DNA from: Bartonella sp. HY328
GTDB lineage: Bacteria > Pseudomonadota > Alphaproteobacteria > Rhizobiales > Rhizobiaceae
NCBI RefSeq assembly: GCF_025449335.1
Contig: NZ_CP104883.1
Location: forward strand, 246,001 to 310,000
Direction of reading: 5' to 3'
Length of the DNA stretch: 64,000 bases
Shown: positions 54,458 to 63,713 of the stretch, piece by piece
Position numbering within the stretch: the first letter of the stretch is position 1
Layout of the letters: every line of letters begins with the position of its first letter
The notes under the pieces: model-generated
What the model saw: only the letters and a program-made list of their open reading frames with translations
Told to the model about the DNA's origin: nothing
Databases searched by the model: none
Translations under genes and position numbers: made by a program

Positions 54458-55867
54458 ATGGGCACATCAGTAAATAATGTGGATAATACCACATCTCAGA
54501 CTAAGGAATCACGTAAGGCTGCGGCGAGTGGTTGGATCGGGTCCACCCTTGAATATTATGACTTCTTTATTTACGCTATGGCGGCGTCATTCGTATTTCC
54601 AAAATTGTTTTTTCCTGAAGGTAATGAAACAGCTGCCATAATTGCATCCTTGGCATTTTATGGTGTTGGTTATGTTGCGCGGCCGATTGGTGCTATTGCC
54701 CTTGGCCATTGGGGTGATCGCTATGGACGTAAAAGCGTGCTTATCCTTTGCATGTTTCTAATGGGCGTTTCAACTATTGGTGTAGGTTTACTGCCAACCT
54801 ATCAACAAGTTGGCATGCTCGCTCCTATTCTATTGCTGGTGTTACGGCTTGTGCAAGGCTTTGCTGTTGCTGGCGAAATGTCGGGTGCCGGTTCGCTGAT
54901 CCTTGAGCAAGCCCCTCTTGGACGCCGCGGTTTTTACGGCAGTTTTGCTCAGCAGGGTATTAGTTTCGGTCAGCTCCTTGCTGCAGCTATTTTTATACCT
55001 TTTTCTTACTTTTTGTCAGATGACGCATTTTTGTCTTGGGGCTGGCGCGTACCATTTTGGTTATCCATTATCGTTATTATTGCTGGCATATTGATCCGCC
55101 GCCATGTCAATGAAACAAAAACATTTACCAATGAGGTTAAGCAAGGCAAAAAGCCAAAAGCACCAGTCATGCAAGCGTTAAAATATCATTGGCGTGATAT
55201 GCTTAAAGTCACTTTCATGTCGCTAAATAATATTGTGCCAGTTACCATTGCTGTTTTTGGTGCAACTTATGCGATCCAAGAAGCTTATGGTATTAATATG
55301 ACCAAGGATGCATATCTTTGGGTTACAGTTTTAGCCAATATTGTTGCCGTTTTTGCAACGCCTCTTATGGGCATGGCATCAGATAAATTCGGTCGCCGGC
55401 CAGTTGCAATCATTGGTATTGTTGGTTCTGGTGCCATGTCTTATTTCTTCTTAAATGCGATCAGCCAAGGTGATCTCTTTACTGCAATCATTTATGCGAT
55501 GATCGGTTGGGGCTTTATCTATCAAGGTTTCAATGCGGTTTATCCTTGCTATTACCCCGAACTTTTCCCACCTGAAGTGCGCGTTTCTGCGGTTGCTATT
55601 TCTAATAATATTGGCGTGCCTGCTGCCTCTTTCATGGCATCGGTTTTTGTTTGGGTCGCTTCACCCGGATCTGCAAATATTGCTTTAACGATTGGCCTCT
55701 TTAGCTTTGGCATAACATGCATATCCGGCTTTGCGGTTTTCGTTTCACGTGAAACCTACCGTCTTCGTGGTGAAGATCTTGGTAATCCCGATGCGCAGCC
55801 AGTTGATAAAGAAGAATATGAAAAGGCCCGCACTAGCTCTGTTTTGCGTGTCGTAAAGCCAGCCTAA
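54458..55867 (+). CDS. MFS transporter of the metabolite:H+ symporter family
   Basis: The 469-residue protein has 12 membrane helices. It carries the MHS-type first loop LEYYDFFIYAMAASFVFPKLFFP, loop 2-3 motif GHWGDRYGRKSVL and loop 8-9 motif GMASDKFGRRPVAI. This branch includes ShiA (shikimate), alpha-ketoglutarate and proline/betaine symporters. GGAGG precedes the ATG. The next genes degrade dehydroshikimate-derived aromatics, so import of shikimate, quinate or protocatechuate is likely (inference). A GTTTCACGTGAAAC sequence at 55742-55755 resembles parS. Confidence 0.88.
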   Translation: MGTSVNNVDNTTSQTKESRKAAASGWIGSTLEYYDFFIYAMAASFVFPKLFFPEGNETAAIIASLAFYGVGYVARPIGAIALGHWGDRYGRKSVLILCMFLMGVSTIGVGLLPTYQQVGMLAPILLLVLRLVQGFAVAGEMSGAGSLILEQAPLGRRGFYGSFAQQGISFGQLLAAAIFIPFSYFLSDDAFLSWGWRVPFWLSIIVIIAGILIRRHVNETKTFTNEVKQGKKPKAPVMQALKYHWRDMLKVTFMSLNNIVPVTIAVFGATYAIQEAYGINMTKDAYLWVTVLANIVAVFATPLMGMASDKFGRRPVAIIGIVGSGAMSYFFLNAISQGDLFTAIIYAMIGWGFIYQGFNAVYPCYYPELFPPEVRVSAVAISNNIGVPAASFMASVFVWVASPGSANIALTIGLFSFGITCISGFAVFVSRETYRLRGEDLGNPDAQPVDKEEYEKARTSSVLRVVKPA

Positions 55868-55880
55868 TAGCTTTAAAATC

Positions 55881-55918
55881 AAGTGAGCATTTCAACTTAT
55901 TATTCGAAATGCTCGCTT
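55881..55918 (+). terminator. Hairpin between the MFS gene and pcaI
   Basis: AAGTGAGCATTTC and GAAATGCTCGCTT form a 13-bp stem without a T run. It may process the message or partly attenuate transcription into the pca genes. Confidence 0.45.
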
Positions 55919-55991
55919 ATAAGATTCCACATTCAATTTGTATCAAAGTGTTGGCGTTATCAAATTGATTTTTCAAATTGGGAGAAAGAGC

Positions 55992-56699
55992 ATGAATAAA
56001 ACAATTGGCAGTTTAGCCGATGCTGTCAAAAATATCCATGATGGTGCCACCGTAATGATTGGCGGATTTGGCGGTTCAGGTGCACCAATTGAACTTATTC
56101 ATGCATTGATTGATAAGGGCGCAAAAGACCTCACAATTATTAATAATAATGCTGGCAATGGGCGTATTGGTATTGCTGCCATGATTGACGCTGGCATGGT
56201 CAAAAAAATGATCTGTTCCTTTCCGCGCTCGTCTGATCCTCGTGCCTTTACCGATGCTTATCTTGCTGGCAAGATTGAACTTGAACTTGTACCACAAGGC
56301 ACATTAGCTGAACGCATCAGAGCAGGGGGGGCAGGTATCCCAGCTTTTTACACCCCAACAGCCTATGGCACGGAATTAAGTGAAGGCAAGCCAATTGCCG
56401 AATTTGATGGCCGTTTTTATGTGCAAGAGCGTTGGCTAAAAGCTGATTTTGCTTTGATTAAAGCAAAGCTTGGCGATGAGCAGGGCAATCTTACCTATAA
56501 TAAAGCTGCTCGCAATTTTAATCCTCTAATGTGTATGGCGGCGCAAAATACCATTGTTCAAGTATCCAAAATTGTAACTGCCGGAGAAATTGATCCTGAA
56601 GACGTTATAACACCGGGAATATTTGTCAATGCTGTTGTGGAAGTGACCAATCCTCAACAAGAAGAAGAATTGATCAGGGCAGGAGTGATATATCAATGA
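55992..56699 (+). CDS. pcaI: 3-oxoadipate CoA-transferase subunit A
   Basis: ATG 55992 follows GGAGAAAG and gives 235 residues. The CoA-transferase family I pattern GATVMIGGFGGSGAPIELI is at the N-terminus and the conserved NNNAGNGRIG follows. Together with PcaJ it transfers CoA from succinyl-CoA to 3-oxoadipate in the beta-ketoadipate pathway. Succinyl-CoA:acetoacetate transferase subunits look very similar, but the thiolase and dehydroshikimate dehydratase neighbours favour PcaI. It overlaps pcaJ by four bases. Confidence 0.9.
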   Translation: MNKTIGSLADAVKNIHDGATVMIGGFGGSGAPIELIHALIDKGAKDLTIINNNAGNGRIGIAAMIDAGMVKKMICSFPRSSDPRAFTDAYLAGKIELELVPQGTLAERIRAGGAGIPAFYTPTAYGTELSEGKPIAEFDGRFYVQERWLKADFALIKAKLGDEQGNLTYNKAARNFNPLMCMAAQNTIVQVSKIVTAGEIDPEDVITPGIFVNAVVEVTNPQQEEELIRAGVIYQ

Positions 56700-57391
56700 G
56701 CCTTAATGTTTTTGATGATATTAAATTATCCAATGCGCAAATTGCATGGCGTGCCGCCCAAGATATTATGGATGGCGCTTATGTTAATCTTGGTATTGGT
56801 TTTCCTGAAATGGTGGCGGGTTATCAGCCAGCTGGTCGGCAAGCTATTTTCCACACCGAAAATGGTGTGTTAAACTTTGGTGAAGCACCGCCAAAGGGCA
56901 GTGAAGACTGGGATCTTATCAATGCCGGCAAAAAGGCTGTGACGCTAAAGCCGGGCGCTTCTTTCTTCCACCATGCCGATAGTTTTGCCATGGTGCGCGG
57001 CGGCCATCTCGATGTTGCTATTCTTGGTGCCTATCAAGTGGCACAAAATGGCGATCTTGCCAATTGGCGGGTTGGCAGCAAAGGTGTGCCGGCAGTCGGT
57101 GGTGCTATGGATCTTGTTCATGGTGCAAAACAGGTTTTTGTCATTACCGAGCATGTCACTAAAAAGGGTGAACCCAAATTGGTTGAAGCTTGCACCTTTC
57201 CGCTTACCGGCGTGCAATGTATTACCCGTATCTATACCAGCCACGCGGTTGTTGATGTGGTTGATGGTCATTTTGTTTTGCGTGAAAAGCTGGCCAATAT
57301 GTCGGTTGATGACTTACAAGCGATGACTGGTGCTAAATTGCATCTTGACGGTGATGTGAAAGAATTAATTGTACCAGAGGTTGGGGAATAA
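56696..57391 (+). CDS. pcaJ: 3-oxoadipate CoA-transferase subunit B
   Basis: The 231-residue subunit carries the catalytic glutamate E55 in IFHTENGVLNFG and the family sequence GAYVNLGIGFPEMV. It pairs with PcaI, whose stop it overlaps (ATGA), and pcaF starts one base after its stop. The three genes are therefore translated as a unit. Confidence 0.92.
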   Translation: MSLNVFDDIKLSNAQIAWRAAQDIMDGAYVNLGIGFPEMVAGYQPAGRQAIFHTENGVLNFGEAPPKGSEDWDLINAGKKAVTLKPGASFFHHADSFAMVRGGHLDVAILGAYQVAQNGDLANWRVGSKGVPAVGGAMDLVHGAKQVFVITEHVTKKGEPKLVEACTFPLTGVQCITRIYTSHAVVDVVDGHFVLREKLANMSVDDLQAMTGAKLHLDGDVKELIVPEVGE

Positions 57392-57392
57392 A

Positions 57393-58598
57393 ATGGGCGA
57401 CGCTTTTATTTGTGATTATATTCGTACTCCTATTGGCCGTTTTGGCGGTGCTCTTGCCCCTATGCGCCCTGATGATCTTGGTGCGCTGGTGCTAAAAGCT
57501 TTGATGGAAAGACAAACCTCTATTGCCTTTGACGAAGTTGACGATGTAATTTTTGGTGGTGCCAATCAAGCTGGCGAGGATAACCGCAATATTGCCCGTC
57601 AGTCGCTTTTATTAGCTGGAATGCCGGTTAATGTGAGTGGTACAACAATAAATCGCCTTTGTGGTTCTGGTATGGATGCAATTATTGCAGCTTCCCGTGC
57701 AATTAAGTCGGGTGAGGCTGATCTTATCATTGCAGGCGGCGTTGAAAGCATGTCACGCGCGCCGTTTGTTTTGCCAAAAGCTGAATCAGCCTTTTCCCGT
57801 AAGGCAGAAATTTATGATACAACTATTGGTTGGCGTTTTGTTAATCCAGTGATGAAGGCGCAATATGGTGTGGATTCAATGCCGGAAACTGGCGATCATG
57901 TGGCGATTGACTATCATATCTCCCGCGAGGATCAGGATCATTTTGCATTGCGCAGCCAAGAAAAAGCAGCAATTGCCCAAAATAATGGTCGCCTTGCCAA
58001 GGAAATCATTGCAGTAAGTGTACCGCAGGGGAAAAAAGAACCGATCTTGGTAAGCAAAGATGAACATCCGCGTGCAACATCATTGGAAACATTGGCTAAA
58101 TTAAAAACTATTAACAAAATGGCAGGCGCAACCGTTACTGCTGGCAATGCATCTGGCGTTAATGACGGCGCGGCAGCATTAATTATTGCGTCAGAAGCTG
58201 CGGTTAAAAAATATAATCTCAAACCATTAGTACGCATTTTAGGCGGGGCTATGGCTGGCGTGCCACCGCGCATTATGGGCATTGGCCCAGCTCCTGCAAC
58301 ACAAAAATTATGTGCGCGCTTAAATATCACACCGCAAGATTTTGATATTATTGAGCTAAATGAGGCCTTTGCTAGCCAAGGCATTGCTGTTTTGCGTGAA
58401 CTAGGTCTAGATGAAAAGGCCGATTATATTAATCTTAATGGCGGTGCTATTGCTCTTGGTCATCCGCTTGGCATGTCGGGCGCGCGTATTACTGGCACTG
58501 CTGCACTAGAATGTGCGCTTAACAATAAGAAACTGGCCCTTGCCACCATGTGTATTGGGGTTGGCCAAGGCATTGCTATCGCGCTTGAAAAGGTGTGA
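57393..58598 (+). CDS. pcaF: 3-oxoadipyl-CoA thiolase
   Basis: ATG 57393 yields 401 residues. Catalytic residues are C90 in NRLCGSGMDAI, H357 in GGAIALGHPLGMSGAR and C387 in CIGVGQGIA. The N-terminus CDYIRTPIGRFGGALAPMRPDDLG is typical of the PcaF/PaaJ branch. It cleaves 3-oxoadipyl-CoA to succinyl-CoA and acetyl-CoA. It is followed by the dehydroshikimate dehydratase gene. Confidence 0.94.
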   Translation: MGDAFICDYIRTPIGRFGGALAPMRPDDLGALVLKALMERQTSIAFDEVDDVIFGGANQAGEDNRNIARQSLLLAGMPVNVSGTTINRLCGSGMDAIIAASRAIKSGEADLIIAGGVESMSRAPFVLPKAESAFSRKAEIYDTTIGWRFVNPVMKAQYGVDSMPETGDHVAIDYHISREDQDHFALRSQEKAAIAQNNGRLAKEIIAVSVPQGKKEPILVSKDEHPRATSLETLAKLKTINKMAGATVTAGNASGVNDGAAALIIASEAAVKKYNLKPLVRILGGAMAGVPPRIMGIGPAPATQKLCARLNITPQDFDIIELNEAFASQGIAVLRELGLDEKADYINLNGGAIALGHPLGMSGARITGTAALECALNNKKLALATMCIGVGQGIAIALEKV

Positions 58599-58706
58599 AG
58601 TTTTTAGCAATAGCAAAATGTGAAACAGTATTACAATTAAAGCTGCCCTGCCAAAACTGGAACAGCTTATCAATATTACCTTTTGCAGGTTTTTAGGAGT
58701 GATGTG

Positions 58707-60674
58707 ATGAAAACTTCCATAGCCACCGTATCCATTTCTGGAACCCTGCCGGAAAAATTGGCAGCTATTGCCAAAGCAGGTTTTGACGGGGTTGAAATAT
58801 TTGAAAATGATTTTCTAACCTTTGATGGCAAGCCCGAAGATGTTGGCAATATGGTGCGAGATCATGGCTTGGCCATTACACTCTTCCAGCCTTTTCGTGA
58901 CTTTGAAGGCATGCCTGATCCTTACCGCCAACGTGCCTTTGATCGCGCTGAGAAAAAATTCGATATCATGCAAAAATTAGGTGCTGATATGCTCTTGGTG
59001 TGCTCCAATCTTTCGGCCGTTTGTCTTGGCGGAATTGAACGCGCTGCCGATGATTTTCGTGAACTGGGTGAGCGAGCCAAACAAAGAGGCATAAAGGTTG
59101 GCTTTGAAGCCTTGGCTTGGGGCAAGCATATTTATGACCACCGTGATGCTTGGAAAGTGGTACAGCAAGCCGATCACCCTAATATTGGCCTTATTCTAGA
59201 TAGTTTCCATAGTTTGTCACGTGGCATTGATAGCCAGTCGATAAAGGCAATTAACAAGGATAAACTATTTCTTGTGCAATTGGCGGATGCACCACTTTTG
59301 GATATGGATTTGCTTTACTGGAGCCGACATTTTAGAAATATGCCAGGTGAGGGCGATCTAGCGGTTAAAGATTTTACCGCCGCTATAACTGAAATTGGCT
59401 ATGATGGGTATTTTTCGCTAGAAATATTTAATGATCGCTTTCGCGGTGGATCGCCATTTTTAATTGCCCATGATGGTCATCGTTCATTGCTCAATCTTGC
59501 GGATAATGTGCGGCGGCAAACCCATTCTAAAACCTTGCAATTAAAGAAAATGCCCGCACCTGTTAAGGTCAATGGCATTGATTTTATTGAGTTCTCAACC
59601 GATAATAAACAAGCTAGTGCGCTTTTTTCATTACTTGCACAATTAGGCTTTAAAAAGAGCGGCCAACACAAAACCAAAAATGTTGATCTGTTTACTCAAG
59701 GCGATATACGTCTCATTGTTAATCGCGATGAAAATGGTTTTTCTAATCTGTCTTTTGTTATGCATGGCACTATGGCCTATGCGGTTGCCTTAAATGTTGA
59801 TGATGCAGATGCCGCGTTTAAACGTGCAATTGCATTGGATAGTGTGCCATTTGAACAGTCGGTACCAGACGGCCAGACCAAAATTCCAGCTATTCGCGGT
59901 GTTGGCGGTGGCATTATCTATTTCATTGATGATAAAACTGGGCTTAAGGATTTCGCAATCAATGATTTTGACGCTGTTATAAGTGATGATGAGATTAATA
60001 CCGCAAACTCAAATATAATAGATGCAAATTTAACGGATGCTGGACTCTTGCATATTGACCATATTGCTCAAACGGTTGATTTTGACGAGATGCTGAGTTG
60101 GGTGTTGTTCTATACATCGATTTTTGATGTGCAAAAAACGCCTGCTGTGGATATTATTGATCCATCAGGTATTATTCGCAGTCAAGTTATAGCTAATGAA
60201 ACAGGAAATTTGCGCATTACCCTTAATGGCGCTGAAAACCGCCACACTTTAGCGGGACATTTTATCGCCGATAAATTTGGTGCTGGTATTCAACATATTG
60301 CTTTCTTAACCAATGATATTTTTAAAACGGCAAAAGCTTTACGTCACAATGGTTTTAAGACATTGAAAATATCACCTAACTATTTTGATGATGTTGAAGC
60401 GCGGTTTGGGCTTGATGAGGAATTTTGCCAAAAATTGCGCGAAAATCATATTCTATTTGATAGCGATGAAAATGGTGATTATTTCCAGCTTTATAGTGAA
60501 ACTTATGGCGAGGGTTTCTTCTTTGAAGTTGTGCAACGCCAAGCAAAAGGTGAAGGCAGTAAAAAGCCCTATGATGGTTATGGCGCTGCCAATGCAATTT
60601 TTAGAATTTCTGCCCAGAAAAAACAAATTACACCAGCTGGCATGCCCAAAATTACAACTTCGCCTAAAGATTAA
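58707..60674 (+). CDS. quiC: Two-domain 3-dehydroshikimate dehydratase (QuiC type)
   Basis: ATG 58707 follows AGGAG, giving 655 residues. The N-terminal half (about 1-275) is an AP-endonuclease-2-like TIM barrel with FDGVEIFENDFL, VGFEALAWGKHIYDHRD, NIGLILDSFHSL and YFSLEIFND, which supply metal ligands. The C-terminal half (about 290-640) resembles 4-hydroxyphenylpyruvate dioxygenase, with HIDHIAQTVDFDEM, FGAGIQHIAFLTNDI and FFFEVVQRQ. This fusion is the QuiC1 architecture that dehydrates 3-dehydroshikimate to protocatechuate. Its product would enter the beta-ketoadipate pathway whose final steps are encoded just upstream; the ring-cleaving pca genes are elsewhere. Confidence 0.9.
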   Translation: MKTSIATVSISGTLPEKLAAIAKAGFDGVEIFENDFLTFDGKPEDVGNMVRDHGLAITLFQPFRDFEGMPDPYRQRAFDRAEKKFDIMQKLGADMLLVCSNLSAVCLGGIERAADDFRELGERAKQRGIKVGFEALAWGKHIYDHRDAWKVVQQADHPNIGLILDSFHSLSRGIDSQSIKAINKDKLFLVQLADAPLLDMDLLYWSRHFRNMPGEGDLAVKDFTAAITEIGYDGYFSLEIFNDRFRGGSPFLIAHDGHRSLLNLADNVRRQTHSKTLQLKKMPAPVKVNGIDFIEFSTDNKQASALFSLLAQLGFKKSGQHKTKNVDLFTQGDIRLIVNRDENGFSNLSFVMHGTMAYAVALNVDDADAAFKRAIALDSVPFEQSVPDGQTKIPAIRGVGGGIIYFIDDKTGLKDFAINDFDAVISDDEINTANSNIIDANLTDAGLLHIDHIAQTVDFDEMLSWVLFYTSIFDVQKTPAVDIIDPSGIIRSQVIANETGNLRITLNGAENRHTLAGHFIADKFGAGIQHIAFLTNDIFKTAKALRHNGFKTLKISPNYFDDVEARFGLDEEFCQKLRENHILFDSDENGDYFQLYSETYGEGFFFEVVQRQAKGEGSKKPYDGYGAANAIFRISAQKKQITPAGMPKITTSPKD

Positions 60675-60738
60675 GGTGTTTTTGAAAACACCAAAATATT
60701 GAGCGCTAAAATATCTTCGTATAATTGTAATAAGGCAT

Positions 60739-60793
60739 TTAGAGTATTTTCCGAAAAGTGTGAAGCGGTTTCCGGACAAAAAATGCGCTCTAA
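60739..60793. repeat. Mosaic palindromic repeat, copy 4 (short form)
   Basis: It contains TTAGAGTATTTTCCGAAAAG, then GTGAAGCGGTTTCCGG and CGCTCTAA, but lacks the GATCTGAT module seen in copies 1-3. Confidence 0.7.
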
Positions 60794-60942
60794 TGTCATA
60801 GATTTGTAATTGTCATCAATTAAAATTCCCTTAATTCAAGGTTTTCATACTATAAATTGCATCTTATAATAAAATATATTGCTATTATTTTGATGTTTTA
60901 TCATGAAAACTCTTCCAATTAACTTTAAAAACGGGGTATTTG

Positions 60943-62121
60943 ATGAGAATATTGAAGCAATTTAAAGCCATTGGTATTTTAGCTTTAGGGCTTGCTACCT
61001 TTGCAGGCATTAATTATTCAGCTGCCGAAAAATTTACTATCGGAGTTATTTCTGATACACAAAATTATAATGATATAACCATGGCGCAGCCACGTGGTGT
61101 CAATACATTTATTCAACAAATGCAATATATTGCCGACCAAAAGCAGGAAAAAAATATTGTTTTTGTTAGCCATATCGGTGATGTCGTTCAACATGGTGAT
61201 GGGCAGTTTCGCACGGGTATTGTTGGCCAATATACTTATTGGGATACAAGAAGCGAATGGGACTACGCAAATATTGGCATATCGGTGCTTTCAGAAAGTG
61301 GTATTCCGTTTTCCATCGTTCCAGGCAATCATGATTATGATAATTATTCTTGGTATGATGGCTTTAACAGTCCGGGAAAAAATAGGCCGCTGAAAGGCGG
61401 TACAGTATTTAATCTTTATTTTGGCCCGCAGTCACGCCACTTTACTGGTAAGGATTGGTATGGTGGTGCATATGGCGGCGGTCTTAACAGCTTCCAAATT
61501 TTTGAAGCTGCGGGCAAAAAAATGCTGCATATCGGTCTTGAACAAGAGCCAAGTGCCCGTGTTTTGGATTGGGCGCAAAGGGTGGTTGATACTAATCCCG
61601 ATATGCCGATAATTGTCACGACGCATGAATGGTTCAAACCAAATTTTAAGGGTGAAACCGCTCGTTCAAATGATTATAAATATTATTTTGAAGGAACCGA
61701 TCATTTACCGCCGGATGAAATTTGGGACCAGTTCATTCGTAAAAATACCCGCATTTTTATGGTCTTGTCAGGCCATCACTATACGCCGCCTGTCGCTGGT
61801 GTTTCCAATGGTCAGAATATGCGCGTTGATAAAAATGAAGCGGGTTTTCCCGTCTATCAATTAGTGCAGGACTATCAAGGCAACACGGTTGGTCGCGACA
61901 GCAAACCTGAAACCGCTAATGGCGGAGCTGGCTGGATGCGCTTTATTGAATTTGATACAAAAAGGCAAAAGATCCATTTTTATACCTATTCAACTCTTTT
62001 GAATAAATATGCTGGTCGCGATGGTGAGCATACATTTGGCCAAGATCCAAGCTTTTCAGATTTCGAGATTGACTTCCCGCCCCAGCTTGCTGATTCACTT
62101 CGATTAGATCGTCAGTTTTAA
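60943..62121 (+). CDS. Exported calcineurin-like metallophosphoesterase
   Basis: The 392-residue product has a signal peptide (about 1-27) and the dimetal phosphoesterase motifs in order: VISDTQNY, HIGDVVQHGD, PGNHDYDNY, THEWFKP and LSGHHYTPP. All expected Asp, Asn and His ligands are present. It probably hydrolyses a phosphoester in the periplasm; substrate unknown. It stands alone and ends in a bidirectional terminator. Confidence 0.88.
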   Translation: MRILKQFKAIGILALGLATFAGINYSAAEKFTIGVISDTQNYNDITMAQPRGVNTFIQQMQYIADQKQEKNIVFVSHIGDVVQHGDGQFRTGIVGQYTYWDTRSEWDYANIGISVLSESGIPFSIVPGNHDYDNYSWYDGFNSPGKNRPLKGGTVFNLYFGPQSRHFTGKDWYGGAYGGGLNSFQIFEAAGKKMLHIGLEQEPSARVLDWAQRVVDTNPDMPIIVTTHEWFKPNFKGETARSNDYKYYFEGTDHLPPDEIWDQFIRKNTRIFMVLSGHHYTPPVAGVSNGQNMRVDKNEAGFPVYQLVQDYQGNTVGRDSKPETANGGAGWMRFIEFDTKRQKIHFYTYSTLLNKYAGRDGEHTFGQDPSFSDFEIDFPPQLADSLRLDRQF

Positions 62122-62150
62122 ACGCTAATCGCAATTTTTAAATATTACAT

Positions 62151-62189
62151 AAAAAAGGCTATTTCCATGATGGAAATAGCCTTTTTTAT
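62151..62189. terminator. Bidirectional terminator
   Basis: AAAAAAGGCTATTTCC and GGAAATAGCCTTTTTT form a perfect 16-bp stem with A and T runs on both sides. It serves the convergent phosphoesterase and DsbB-like genes. Confidence 0.92.
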
Positions 62190-62208
62190 CTCACTGTGTT
62201 TTTAAAAA

Positions 62209-62736
62209 TTATTTTTTACGAGCAAACGCACCTAAAAATGCAAGAAAAGCAAAAAACAGCGATGCTATGGCATTCATTCCCGCCATAGAGATACCAAAAA
62301 TTTGAAAGGCCGCATCAGAGCAGGATACTGGGCGTGTTGCATTTAAGCGACTTAATAATGTTGATGCATCGCTACCAATAGAAAGTTGAGTGCTTGAGCA
62401 ATCACTTGGCCCTTGCCAAAATTTATATTCAGCCCCAGCATGATAGACCGATAGAGCAAAATTATAAAATGTTAAAACAAAGACAATAATAAAGATAAGG
62501 CGAATAAGTGCGCCCGGGCCACGCATATAGCTCAGCATAAAACATAGTGCTAGCAACGGAGTACCAATATAATATGGAATACGCTCTTCAAGGCAAAGCT
62601 TGCAAGGCAAAAAACCACCAATATATTGAAAGCCCAATGCAGTCAAAATTGTTGCTGCCATTAAAACAAATAATAGGGCGGATAAACCAGTTTGCGTCGC
62701 ATCGGTTTTATGAAATGGAGAGGTTAAGGTGAACAT
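62209..62736 (-). CDS. DsbB-family disulfide bond formation protein
   Basis: The 175-residue protein has four membrane helices and two periplasmic cysteine pairs: C45/C48 in GGFLPCKLCLEER, and C113 and C139 in PSDCSST and PVSCSDAAF. This matches DsbB, which reoxidises DsbA and passes electrons to quinone. The family in this order is often annotated as a DsbB-like protein without a named DsbA partner. The YqaA-type gene lies 44 bases upstream on the same strand, suggesting co-transcription. Confidence 0.88.
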   Translation of the reverse strand: MFTLTSPFHKTDATQTGLSALLFVLMAATILTALGFQYIGGFLPCKLCLEERIPYYIGTPLLALCFMLSYMRGPGALIRLIFIIVFVLTFYNFALSVYHAGAEYKFWQGPSDCSSTQLSIGSDASTLLSRLNATRPVSCSDAAFQIFGISMAGMNAIASLFFAFLAFLGAFARKK

Positions 62737-62780
62737 CGTTTATCAGTTCCTAAGATTTTCTCTTGAATTATAAAAATATC

Positions 62781-63368
62781 TTAATGCATTAACTTATAGG
62801 CGGTGAAACCTATAATAACAATGACACATATTATCGCAACCACCAAGGTTAAACGCTTAACCACGAAATCAAGAATGCTAGGGCCATATTTGCGTAAAAC
62901 CCAGGCAAGCAAATAAAAGCGTGCGCCACGCGCTAAAATAGAAGAAATAATAAACAGCCAGATATTAACGCCAGCAGCCCCCGAAAGAATTGTAACAATT
63001 TTAATCGGCGGTAAATGCGAAAGCCCTGATGTGACAAGAAGAAAAAGAATAAAATCGATACTTGAACTACTACGCAAGGCTTCAAATGCTTCAAGTTTAC
63101 CATAAAATTCTAAAACTGGTTTCGCAATGGCCTCATAGGCATAATGTCCAAGTAGCCAGCCAGCGATACCGCCTAAAACCGAAAAAATGGTCGCAATCAA
63201 TGCATAATGATAGGCCTTTTTAGGTTTGACCATAGACATGGGTACAAACAACACATCTGCCGGGATTAAAAATACCGAGCTTTCAATAAAAGCAACAAAG
63301 GCCAACCAATATTGAGCAGATTTACGCCCTGCGAGTGAAATTGTCCATGCGGTAAGCCGTTTCAACAT
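62781..63368 (-). CDS. YqaA/DedA-type membrane protein
   Basis: The 195-residue protein belongs to the SNARE-associated/DedA superfamily. It shows SSVFLIPADVLFVPMSMVKPKKAYHYALIATIFSVLGGIAGWLLG and the reentrant region SGLSHLPPIKIVTILSGAAGVN. DedA relatives help recycle lipid carriers and maintain membrane potential; the YqaA branch is poorly characterised. It is upstream of and probably co-transcribed with the DsbB-like gene. Confidence 0.85.
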   Translation of the reverse strand: MLKRLTAWTISLAGRKSAQYWLAFVAFIESSVFLIPADVLFVPMSMVKPKKAYHYALIATIFSVLGGIAGWLLGHYAYEAIAKPVLEFYGKLEAFEALRSSSSIDFILFLLVTSGLSHLPPIKIVTILSGAAGVNIWLFIISSILARGARFYLLAWVLRKYGPSILDFVVKRLTLVVAIICVIVIIGFTAYKLMH

Positions 63369-63645
63369 TTACATAGTTTCCTAATGGCAAATTTTTTCTG
63401 TTACGCAATTATATAGGTTAAAAACCTTAACAAGTTTTGTAAGTTCATTGCCGCATATCATCAAATATCTGGTTATAGGTCTTTTGTAATGATTTAAATA
63501 TTGTTTTAGTAAGGCAATGTCCGACTCATATCTAATTCTCGTCAAATAATTACGCTGAATGGCGCTAATATTACGGTTATTGATGGAATAATTTTAAAAA
63601 AATCAATTTTTTCTAAAAAAAATGCATAAAAATGAAAAAAAGGCA
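63369..63645. other. AT-rich gap between the YqaA-type gene and tRNA-Leu
   Basis: No gene is supported; the left part should contain the promoter of the minus-strand genes. Confidence 0.4.
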
Positions 63646-63673
63646 TTGACGAACTTATACATCTCGCTATAGA
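63646..63673 (+). promoter_or_regulatory. Promoter of tRNA-Leu
   Basis: TTGACG (63646-63651), 16 bases, then TATAGA (63668-63673), about 40 bases before the mature tRNA start. Confidence 0.65.
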
Positions 63674-63713
63674 TCAACCCACGCTGACAGGCTGATTTGC
63701 CTGATCCTATTGT

